From Desulfobulbaceae bacterium (GTDB lineage Bacteria; Desulfobacterota; Desulfobulbia; Desulfobulbales; Desulfocapsaceae), in contig WSXV01000012.1 of the NCBI GenBank assembly GCA_009773475.1, positions 1 to 64,000 of the forward strand: a stretch of DNA of 64,000 nt, written 5' to 3'. Position 1 is the stretch's first letter, and every line of letters begins with the position of its first letter. This document shows, piece by piece, positions 28,002 through 34,978 of the stretch. The notes beneath the pieces were generated by a model. The model ran no database searches and was not told the DNA's origin. It saw nothing but the letters and a program-made list of their open reading frames with translations. Made by a program: the position numbers and the translations under genes.

Positions 28002-28126
28002 CGTTCCCATGAGCCGCATGGGAATGCATCCCGGATGCGCCGCATCCAGTTCATCACTTGCCCGTCATATAAATTAACGGCCTGCAACGCAAACAGGGCT
28101 GGGTCTCCATGCAACGCATGGGAACC
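28002..28126. repeat. family B compound palindromic repeat (inverted copy)
   Basis: A roughly 110-bp unit contains several nested gcatgggaa / ttcccatgc palindromes and ggatgcgccgcatcc. The reverse complement of 34224-34330 matches it closely. Single-hairpin members of the family lie at 32711-32749, 34497-34530 and 47270-47297. Confidence 0.75.
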
Positions 28127-28435
28127 GGAATAACCGGAAAACGCCCCCAGCCCCGCTATCCTTACCCACACGAAGACCACAAGTCTATAATGTAACGAAA
28201 GTTTAACCTCCTCCTCATCATCACGTAACAAAGCAATGGTATCCTTGTTTTTAGATGATGGGAAACGTGAAGGGATCGGGAAGGAGCCATCCTTGCCCGC
28301 AAGGGAGAGGAGAAACAACCTAACCGATAAATAACCATCCTGTAACTTTTTGCTAATCATCCTCTCATAATCGGGGTGTATCTTCACGCCAGCTGAAAAA
28401 AGTCAACCTCTGTGCCGCGCACGAAAACGACCCCT

Positions 28436-28771
28436 TCAGCCATTGTGAAAACAAACCGGGAATGATTGTAACCAAAGTTTCATGGGATCAAAATCATCCC
28501 CTAATAAGGATGCAGTATCATCGTTAAAAATCTGATTGGGATATTGCGGGATCGAGACGGCAGGGCCATGGCAAACAATTTGCCAACCAAACAAAAGGCC
28601 GAATGCAGATTCACCCCGGAAGACAAACCCTTCGGATAACAATTTACGGGCCCGCTGGATGACCGGCGATACCTCAAGACAAACCAGGTTTTTCAGCCAG
28701 TGCAATGCCGGCGGCAAAAACCACAAACCAGAGCCAGTGAAAACCTGGCCGTGACATGTTTCCCGGAACAT
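28436..28771 (-). pseudogene. possible gene remnant
   Basis: A 111-codon minus-strand frame gives a protein-like product (IQRARKLLSEGFVFRGESA) without a recognised domain. It has a low-confidence start and no ribosome binding site. Part of it resembles the frame at 27995-28387, which suggests an old tandem duplication. I would not treat it as a working gene. Confidence 0.2.
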
Positions 28772-28851
28772 CTTTCTCCGGCAAGCGTATCAAAACAAAC
28801 AAACAAGCAAGACGCAGGAATGGCCGCAAGGGCGAAAGCCCGACGCTGCCA

Positions 28852-28948
28852 CTTTAGAAAAAGCCAAACCGCGCGAGACCGCGGGACGGAAAGCCACGGG
28901 TCCTCCCAACTGTGCCTGCACAGTGAAGGACAGCCGAGCTGCCTGGAG
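28852..28948 (+). promoter_or_regulatory. GEMM-I riboswitch (c-di-GMP or cGAMP class)
   Basis: The aptamer core elements appear in order: AAGCCAAACC, the P1b hairpin ccgcg-cgagac-cgcgg, GACGGAAAGCC, ACGGGTCC, a P2 arm capped by the perfect hairpin actgtgc-ct-gcacagt, and GGACAGCC-GAG-CTGCC. A closing helix can form between 28852-28857 and 28943-28948. Downstream, aggaaaat (28947-28954) can pair with attttcct (28986-28993), competing with the palindrome at 28978-28997, a plausible expression platform. It sits 84 bases before the VPLPA-CTERM gene. GEMM-I RNAs sense cyclic di-GMP, and a deltaproteobacterial subset senses 3',3'-cGAMP. The base that separates the two was not settled by eye. Confidence 0.85.
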
Positions 28949-29031
28949 GAAAATGAAGCAGTAAAAAAGTTGTTAAATTCCAGGAATTTTCCTGGAACTA
29001 AAAAAATCATTTTCTAAAAGGGGAAACAAAA

Positions 29032-29820
29032 ATGAAGAAAGTATTATCAGCAGTTGTTCTTTCAGCAGCGGTCGTCGCCACCGCCGGTCAGGCTTTCGCC
29101 TTCGGCAACTTTACCTTGACCCAGGCCATGTATGATATGGACAGTAAGGTCGAGATCGCAGTTGATCATGGCGTGGTTGGAGTTGATTGGAACTTTGCCG
29201 ACACCAACGTGGTTCTGAACACCGTAAATTACCAGGCCATCGCAACAAGCTATGGTGCCGATGCCTCTACCATGAAAACCGGCTTCTGGCTGGACGGTTT
29301 TGTCAATACCAGTGATATGATTTGGGATATTTATTTTGCGACCACCTCAAGCACCGCTCCGTTAGCTTCAGTTGCCTCAAGTTATTCATCATTTAATAGT
29401 GCCGCCAATCTCTTGGGCGTTGCCTATGGAAACCTGGATCTTGATTCGGACGGTGTAGTAGATCGTGCATTTCAGAATACCAACGCCTATATGGATAAAA
29501 TGAACAACAACAGCCTTGATGGTTATTACGCTAGTTCGAACAAAGATTTTATTAATGGTCAAATCGATATCGCTGCTATGACTGGTGACACCCAGGATAT
29601 GTATCTCTGGCATATGCAGTACAACAAGAACAAGGTAAATGGCGTTGCTATCGGTACCAAGCTGATCGCCGGTGCTGATCATGACTATACCGCCATGATC
29701 ACTTTCAACAAGGTTACCGGCGAGACCATTCTCAATGCTGCTCCGGTCCCCGTCCCTGCCGCTGCCTGGCTGCTTGGTTCCGGCTTGCTCGGACTGGTTG
29801 GACTTCGTCGTCGTAAATAA
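29032..29820 (+). CDS. secreted VPLPA/PEP-CTERM sorting-signal protein
   Basis: This 262-residue protein has an N-terminal signal peptide (about 1-23), a central region rich in Ser, Ala, Asn and Asp with no known domain and a C-terminal sorting signal: VPVPAAAWLLGSG, a hydrophobic helix and a basic end LRRRK. This matches the VPLPA-CTERM variant recognised by exosortase/archaeosortase-type enzymes, which cleave and attach surface proteins. No exosortase gene is in this window. The ribosome binding site aagggg lies 10 bases upstream. The GEMM-I riboswitch directly upstream places it under cyclic dinucleotide control. Confidence 0.85.
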   Translation: MKKVLSAVVLSAAVVATAGQAFAFGNFTLTQAMYDMDSKVEIAVDHGVVGVDWNFADTNVVLNTVNYQAIATSYGADASTMKTGFWLDGFVNTSDMIWDIYFATTSSTAPLASVASSYSSFNSAANLLGVAYGNLDLDSDGVVDRAFQNTNAYMDKMNNNSLDGYYASSNKDFINGQIDIAAMTGDTQDMYLWHMQYNKNKVNGVAIGTKLIAGADHDYTAMITFNKVTGETILNAAPVPVPAAAWLLGSGLLGLVGLRRRK

Positions 29821-29839
29821 GACTTGTATATTCTGTTCT

Positions 29840-29890
29840 GGACAGGAGAAAGAAAGGAAAGAAGAAACCCGCCCCTTCCTTCTCCTGTCC
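29840..29890 (+). terminator. stem-loop after the VPLPA-CTERM gene
   Basis: A perfect 11-bp inverted repeat (ggacaggagaa / ttctcctgtcc) begins 20 bases past the stop codon, with a 29-nt loop. The stem is followed by AT-rich sequence but no T run, so it may terminate weakly or protect the mRNA end. Confidence 0.4.
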
Positions 29891-29983
29891 AATCACCACA
29901 ATCTTGCAGTAACACGTTTTCTTAAAAGAACATTTTCTTAGAGGATAAACCTCATATTTATAGAACAAACTTAGGAGAATATA

Positions 29984-31234
29984 ATGAAAAAAGTAATCAA
30001 CACCGCCATCTTCGCCGCCGTTATCGCTGGCGCCGCTGTCACCGCTCAAGCCGCTGATATCCAGGTTGATATGTATGGCGCCTCCGCCCAGAGAGACTAC
30101 TGGAAGGATCTGGGACAGACCTTTATGACCAAGACTACTGCCCAAGGTGGAATGGGCTGTGTATCCGCTCACAAGGCCAAGAAATCCAGCAACCAGGTTG
30201 TTATCAAAGGCGAGACCTGCACCATCGCCGGTGGTGATGATGTTTATATCACCTATGGTTCCGTAGCCTCCCTGGAAGGTGTTCGTGCCGCCAAGGAAGT
30301 AGCCCCGGTTGTGGCCGAAGCCTGCGCCACCTCCAACGGCAATGCCTTCCGTACTGTCGTCAAAGTAGACAGCTGCACCTACCCAGCTTGGCCGGCAGAG
30401 GGTGCTTGTACTGCTACCGTTTGTAGTGATATCGAACTGGGCACCTCCGATGTTGAAGGTTCAAGCTTTGATCAGTCATCCAAAGGCGGTATCTACGGCC
30501 ATCTGGGCGGATCTGTTGTGGATATCGCCCTTGCAGCTGAGACCACCGCCGGCCTGAAGAACTACAAGCCCACCGTGGTTCCCTTTGCCTTCTATGCCAA
30601 CAACGATCTCGGCGGCGCCACCCCAGCCGCCCCTTTAAACAACCTCACCCGCACCCAGGCCCTCAACCTCTTTGGCGGAAAGGTTTATGACTGGGGTCAG
30701 TTGGCTGGATTTGGTGCCTATGCCGGTAAGGGCGTACAACTCTGCTTCCGCCATGCCGGTTCCGGCACCCATGCCACCATCGACAAAGCTGTTATGCGCG
30801 GGGATATTGCCCTTGTAACGGAAGAAGCTGTTAATGGTTTACCAGGAACTTTAACGGATGCCTTTTTCTATCAATCCTCTGACAGCACCTCCGGCGGTAT
30901 GAAACAGTGCATTGAGACCAACGGCGGAAATGGCCTTGCTGGTGATTATATCGCCATCGGCTATATGGATGCTGATGCCCTTCCCACCGCTGCCATGCAT
31001 CAGTTGAAGTATCAGGGCGCCTCTGCTGTTGATACGGATATTGCCAACGGTTCCTATGACTTCTGGTCCGCCCAGAACGTCTATCTGAAGACCTCTGATG
31101 ATAGCGCCGTGGTTCAGAAGATGATGGCCTTTGCTGCTGCCAATATCCCAAGCGCCAAGACCGGGATCTGGGTCAAGGCCAACGATCTTAAAGTTGTAAA
31201 AGGCAGCGACACAGCAATTCCAGAATTACAGTAG
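29984..31234 (+). CDS. secreted PstS-like/DING-type phosphate-binding protein
   Basis: This 416-residue protein has a signal peptide (1-24, cleavage after AQAA) and the type II periplasmic-binding fold of phosphate-binding proteins, including the loop HAGSGTHATID near residue 255. It differs from ordinary PstS in carrying about eight cysteines in the mature part, suggesting four disulfides. No pstCAB genes accompany it. Ligand binding is inferred from the fold; the phosphate-site residues were not modelled. It has a good aggag ribosome binding site and sits upstream of the thiol/folding lipoprotein and the TPS locus. Confidence 0.78.
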   Translation: MKKVINTAIFAAVIAGAAVTAQAADIQVDMYGASAQRDYWKDLGQTFMTKTTAQGGMGCVSAHKAKKSSNQVVIKGETCTIAGGDDVYITYGSVASLEGVRAAKEVAPVVAEACATSNGNAFRTVVKVDSCTYPAWPAEGACTATVCSDIELGTSDVEGSSFDQSSKGGIYGHLGGSVVDIALAAETTAGLKNYKPTVVPFAFYANNDLGGATPAAPLNNLTRTQALNLFGGKVYDWGQLAGFGAYAGKGVQLCFRHAGSGTHATIDKAVMRGDIALVTEEAVNGLPGTLTDAFFYQSSDSTSGGMKQCIETNGGNGLAGDYIAIGYMDADALPTAAMHQLKYQGASAVDTDIANGSYDFWSAQNVYLKTSDDSAVVQKMMAFAAANIPSAKTGIWVKANDLKVVKGSDTAIPELQ

Positions 31235-31266
31235 TAGCATTTATGGTAAACGCACTCTGCCTGCCA

Positions 31267-31410
31267 GGTTACAGGGGTAGTGAGCGTAACCAGCCTTGTT
31301 GATACAAAAGTGGTCTGCTTGAGAAGAGGCCACTGCCATACTAACGAAAGGGCCTTGGCCCTGAAGTAACCGGGGGCTCCTCTCAAGCAGAGGAGCCCCC
31401 CTTCTTGTTT
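31267..31410 (+). promoter_or_regulatory. structured intergenic RNA ending in a terminator hairpin
   Basis: Four hairpins follow one another: ggttac/gtaacc (31267-31291), an 8-bp stem (31309-31316 with 31327-31334), a gggccttggccc palindrome (31350-31361) and a 12-bp terminator stem (31372-31383 with 31389-31400), then a T-rich stretch. The strand tctgcttgaga (31314-31324) is exactly complementary to tctcaagcaga (31381-31391) in the terminator, giving an alternative fold. It could be the 3' end of the PstS-like transcript with built-in attenuation for the next gene. Confidence 0.5.
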
Positions 31411-31423
31411 GCGAGGTATTTTT

Positions 31424-32587
31424 ATGCGTTTTTCATTGCCTGTTCTCCTCTGTACCCTCGTCCTGTCCGGCTGTACTGCCACCGACATTGCCCCCAAGCA
31501 GCAGGTGCAGGCCGGAGAGCGAATTATTTTCGACTACACCTGCCGCACTGCAAACGGCGAGCTGGCCGCCACCTCCCGCAAGACGGTGGCCGAAGACTCA
31601 GGGCTTATTCATTCGCCACTCTTTGCCCCCCTGAACACCTACCTGCCCGGCTATGAACGGGTTCCTGATCCGCAGCAAGTCCCCGCCCTCAGCCAGACCA
31701 TGGCCTTCGAAGAGATGCTGGAGTTGAACCTTGCCCGTCAGGCCTCGGGCGCACCCCTGGATACTGCGCAGACCCTCACCGTGGAGGGAGAGCTGATTTC
31801 CGGCATCACCAGCAGGGACCGCTATCTGACCATGAAACGCTCCTTTCAGAAGAAACGAAGGGTGTCCATTCCAGTCAGCAAGTTTGAAGAGACATTTAAA
31901 TCCACGCCCGTTATCGGCAAGACCATCGCCACCGGCACTTCCGGCATAAGCGTCACCGTCCAGGCCCTGGCCGATGACAAGGTTGATATCCTCTACAATG
32001 CCGAGCCCGGCGCCGCCTTTCCCGCCCCTTTCGGCCCCGGCATTATCACCCAGACCGACGAGACCTTTGAGGTCAAGACCGAGGCCAAGGTGGACTCCAT
32101 TGTCCGCACCGCCAGCATGATCGGCAGGATCACCGGAGTTGACGAGACCTCTTTTGTGGTGGATTACGGCCACAGCTCCGGCTTCACCCCCCTCACCTGC
32201 GAAGTAGTCTTCCAGCCCTTTACCGGACCGGGCGGCCAGGGCTGGCTTGACAACCTCGACGAGGCCAAGGCGGAAAGCCGTCGCACCGGAAAGCCCCTGC
32301 TGGTGCATTTCCATGACCAATGGAACAGCGCCAACCGCACCTTTCTCGCCACAATCCTGCCCGATCCGAATGTTGTTGCCGCCACCAGCGGCTATATCCG
32401 GGTCCGGGTCAATACCCTTGATCGCATTACCATGCTCAAGGAATACCAATTGGCCACCATTCCCTCGGTTTTGATCTTTGACAGCGAAGGAAAAGAGCTG
32501 CAACGGTTTATCGGCGTGCCCAAGGTGGATGAATTTGCCGATGGACTGCAGAAGATTCTGGCCGACCCAAAACCGGTTGTTCAGTAA
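31424..32587 (+). CDS. lipoprotein with FKBP/SlyD-like and cysteine-free thioredoxin-like domains
   Basis: The frame opens at 31409, but the ribosome binding site favours 31424 and 387 residues. A signal peptide ends in a lipobox (LVLSGC, Cys17), so it is a lipid-anchored envelope protein. The first half has SlyD/FKBP-type strands (AGERIIFDYTCRTANGEL; later VVDYGHSSGFTPLTCEVVF). The C-terminal 100 residues form a thioredoxin-like fold with the cis-proline segment TIPSVLIFD, but the WCxxC site reads DQWNSANRT, so it is not redox active. A role in folding or holding secreted clients of the neighbouring secretion locus is likely but inferred. Confidence 0.75.
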   Translation: MRFSLPVLLCTLVLSGCTATDIAPKQQVQAGERIIFDYTCRTANGELAATSRKTVAEDSGLIHSPLFAPLNTYLPGYERVPDPQQVPALSQTMAFEEMLELNLARQASGAPLDTAQTLTVEGELISGITSRDRYLTMKRSFQKKRRVSIPVSKFEETFKSTPVIGKTIATGTSGISVTVQALADDKVDILYNAEPGAAFPAPFGPGIITQTDETFEVKTEAKVDSIVRTASMIGRITGVDETSFVVDYGHSSGFTPLTCEVVFQPFTGPGGQGWLDNLDEAKAESRRTGKPLLVHFHDQWNSANRTFLATILPDPNVVAATSGYIRVRVNTLDRITMLKEYQLATIPSVLIFDSEGKELQRFIGVPKVDEFADGLQKILADPKPVVQ

Positions 32588-32710
32588 CCGAATGTTTCTT
32601 CTCTATTTTTGTGGTTGGGGATATGGAAGCAGGGCTGTCGTTAAGCTTCTTCTTCCCTTTTTTTGGCTATCACTCTTCTTGGACAGGAGTAACGAGCGAT
32701 GAGCTTTCTT

Positions 32711-32749
32711 CTCTTCTGGTTCCTATGCGCCGCATGGGAACCAGAAGAG
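32711..32749. repeat. family B hairpin
   Basis: A nearly perfect palindrome ctcttctggttcc ... ggaaccagaagag with the core atgcgccgcat. It matches the short members at 34497-34530 and 47270-47297. Confidence 0.8.
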
Positions 32750-32806
32750 AATATGGTTGTCAGGATCTAGCTATTTACAGCTATATCTGCTATTTTTTTC
32801 GGTTAA

Positions 32807-32929
32807 GCTCCTCCCCTTAGGTTAAGGGGAGGTCGGGATGGGTTACCGCCGGACTTCAATGGTAAAAGCCTAGCGCGGTGGTAATCGTAACTCCCCCAAC
32901 CCCCTCTTAACCTCAAGAGGGGGCTTTTG
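32807..32929. repeat. family A palindromic repeat, full copy
   Basis: Two hairpins (cctcccctt/aaggggagg and ccccctctt/aagaggggg) are joined by a conserved 60-base middle with accgccgg and gcgcggtggtaatcg. The outer arms ggggtta and taactcccc can pair, so the entire 123-bp unit folds into one long cruciform-like structure. Confidence 0.85.
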
Positions 32930-32979
32930 ATCCGGCGCATGGGAATGAGATAATATATGCTGGTTGTTTCCTCCGCTTG

Positions 32980-33102
32980 GCTCCTCCCCTTAGGTTAAGG
33001 GGAGGTCGGGAGGGGTTACCGCCGGGCTTGAATGATATAGGCCAGGCGCGATGGTAATCGTAACTCCCCCAACCCCCTCTTGACCTCAAGAGGGGGCTTT
33101 TT
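32980..33102. repeat. family A palindromic repeat, full copy
   Basis: A second full unit lies 50 bases after the previous one in the same orientation. It ends 40 bases before the VKOR gene; its T-rich end may terminate upstream transcription. Confidence 0.85.
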
Positions 33103-33141
33103 CGCTCAAAACTTAATAGTTACCGGGGGTAACTATTTTTC

Positions 33142-34170
33142 ATGACAGAGCAATTCTCAAACCAGACAGGACCGTTACTCACTATGACTCCAAGAACTTC
33201 CAAAGCGATCTCTTATATTTCCTTTGCCGCCAGCATCTTGATTGGACTCCAGATGCTGATCATTCTCTTCCGTGGGGAGGCGGCATGTCTGAACCAGGGC
33301 TGTAAGATCGTTGAAAACCTGACGAATATCCCACCCCTCTTTTTTAATCTTGTCGGTTTTTTCTATTTCCAGACTGTCTGCTGGCTTTTTTTCCTTGTAC
33401 GCAAAAAGGGCGGCCTTTTCGTTGAGCTTGCAAGGCTTTTTCTGCTCACGGGACTGGCCGTTGAAAGTGTGTTGTTCACCTATCAGATCTTTGTTGCTGA
33501 GGCATTTTGCGGGTATTGCCTTCTCTTGTTCGCCATTGTGCTGCTTTTAAATGCCCTGGCCGGATGGAAACAATTTGTGGCGGGCATCAGCATCCTTTCC
33601 GGCATCCTGCTGATCTCTTCCCTGTTGAGTTATGGCCCAACCGCTCTCTTATCCAAGGGCCAAACCATCAACACCGGCACTTATGGAACCCGGACCTGTG
33701 ACAATCCCAAAAAAGAGTTGTACCTCTTTTTTTCAGCCAATTGCCCCCACTGCGAAAATGTTATTCAGGCCCTGGAGGGCTGCAGCAGTTGTAACTTTCA
33801 TTTTAATCCCATTGAAAAGCTGGATAACTTTGAGCTCAAGGGAATGACACGGGCAGCCTCCTATGACCCCATATTAAATAGGCTCTTGCTCAAATTATTG
33901 GGGATCGACACGATCCCGGTATTACTTGAAAAGAATCAATCGGGATTTTCAATCATCAAAGGCGAAAAACAGATAATCCACTATATTCAACAGGCTTGTT
34001 ACCAGACTGACCCACTCCTGTATCTGGACCGGACGGGACAGAGTTCTCAGGACGGAATTCCGGTCTTCAGTGAGACAGGGGAATGCTCCGTAAATATCGA
34101 CTGTGAGAAGGAAGGCCAGAAAAAAGCACCTTCGGAGAAATTTTTAGAGGAATTGATTCCGGCTCGTTAA
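33142..34170 (+). CDS. VKOR-family disulfide-forming membrane protein fused to a thioredoxin domain
   Basis: This 342-residue protein has four to five membrane helices in residues 20-165 with the VKOR cysteine pairs C49/C54 and C123-G-Y-C126. A periplasmic thioredoxin-like domain follows with the active site CPHC at 201-204. Bacterial VKOR-thioredoxin fusions oxidise secreted proteins and pass electrons to quinone, replacing DsbB and DsbA. Its neighbours include a cysteine-rich PstS-like protein that would need disulfides. The start at 33142 is uncertain; 33184 is an alternative ATG. It is flanked on both sides by repeats. Confidence 0.87.
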   Translation: MTEQFSNQTGPLLTMTPRTSKAISYISFAASILIGLQMLIILFRGEAACLNQGCKIVENLTNIPPLFFNLVGFFYFQTVCWLFFLVRKKGGLFVELARLFLLTGLAVESVLFTYQIFVAEAFCGYCLLLFAIVLLLNALAGWKQFVAGISILSGILLISSLLSYGPTALLSKGQTINTGTYGTRTCDNPKKELYLFFSANCPHCENVIQALEGCSSCNFHFNPIEKLDNFELKGMTRAASYDPILNRLLLKLLGIDTIPVLLEKNQSGFSIIKGEKQIIHYIQQACYQTDPLLYLDRTGQSSQDGIPVFSETGECSVNIDCEKEGQKKAPSEKFLEELIPAR

Positions 34171-34223
34171 ACACCTTGCTCCGGCATGGGGTAAGGCTTG
34201 CGGTGTGTTGCTTCGGCATTTCT

Positions 34224-34330
34224 GGTTCCCCATGCGGCGTTGCATGGCAGTTGTCAATAAATGGTGGACAAGCGATGGACGGGATGCGGCGCATCCGGGA
34301 TGCATTCCCATGCGGCGCATGGGAATGAGA
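34224..34330. repeat. family B compound palindromic repeat
   Basis: This is the opposite orientation of the unit at 28002-28126, with nested ggatgcggcgcatcc and ttcccatgcggcgcatgggaa palindromes. Confidence 0.75.
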
Positions 34331-34373
34331 CAGGTTATTCACTTCGATATCAGCTAGTTGTTTCTTCAGCCAT

Positions 34374-34497
34374 GCTCCTCCCCTTAGGTTAAGGGGAGGT
34401 CGGGAGGGGTTACCGCCGGGCTTGAATGATAGAGGCCAGGCGCGGTGGTAATCGTAACTCCCCCAACCCCCTCTTAACCTCAAGAGGGGGCTTTTTC
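34374..34497. repeat. family A palindromic repeat, full copy
   Basis: It is nearly identical in sequence and orientation to 32980-33102. The near identity of copies 1.4 kb apart points to recent spread or gene conversion. Confidence 0.85.
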
Positions 34498-34978
34498 TGG
34501 TTCTTATGCGGCGCATGGGAACGAGATTAATCCTGATGAATTAGAGATTACCACCCCCTAATTCTTTGTCACATTGTTTCACCGTCGTATCCGGCAGCCC
34601 TTTACCCCCCCTTAATCCCCCCTAAATCAGGGGGGGAGACATGTTCCCCGACCACCCCTTCCCCTCCTTGAAAATGGAGGGGGATTTTCTGCCGGCCTCT
34701 TTACCGTCCTAACGCTTTCCTCATTTATTCTTATTCAAAAACTAACCTGACGCTCACAGCTCTTTAACACCAGCATGGTCTATTGCCTTGCTTTGTCTGT
34801 TGATCGGTAGGTGAGTCACTCCGCAATCCTTTCCGTCCCAGTCTTTGCGACAATTATTCTGTCCCCGCTCTTCGAAGAGACTTTCAGAGACACTCCCATA
34901 TAAACAAAGGGGAGTGGTCTTAAAATTTCTAAGGCAGATGCAGTGCAAACTCTTCACAATCACCTCAAAAGGAAGTTC

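Larger units (their letters stand above)
27507..28850. other. 1.3-kb gap with repeats and probable gene remnants
   Basis: No convincing gene is present. It contains a family B repeat (28002-28126) and two weakly similar stretches, 28192-28255 and 28468-28535. Read on the minus strand, these give related peptides of the form DT-x-x-LL-x-DD-x-x-x-x-KL. They probably belong to decayed or duplicated small genes. Confidence 0.45.
32588..33141. other. intergenic region packed with family A and B repeats
   Basis: This 554-bp gap contains a family B hairpin (32711-32749) and two complete family A repeats in tandem (32807-32929, 32980-33102). I see no gene. A third short family B fragment lies near 32934-32950. 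Confidence 0.7.
34171..34978. other. repeat-rich intergenic region before the TPS transporter
   Basis: This 800-bp gap holds a long family B unit (34224-34330), a full family A unit (34374-34497), a short family B hairpin (34497-34530) and a diverged C/G-rich double hairpin (34604-34690). No gene is convincing; the last 250 bp should carry the promoter of the tpsB-tpsA operon. Confidence 0.65.

Noticed and set aside
27708-28133. 141-codon plus-strand frame in the 1.3-kb gap
   Set aside because: Its second half is made of the family B repeat, and it has no recognisable domain or start signal.
28822-28850. gggc-gaaa-gccc hairpin before the riboswitch considered as a second aptamer
   Set aside because: Only a simple GNRA-loop hairpin; no further conserved core around it.
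34754-34963. 69-codon minus-strand frame before tpsB
   Set aside because: No domain or translation signal; the region is better read as the tpsB promoter area.
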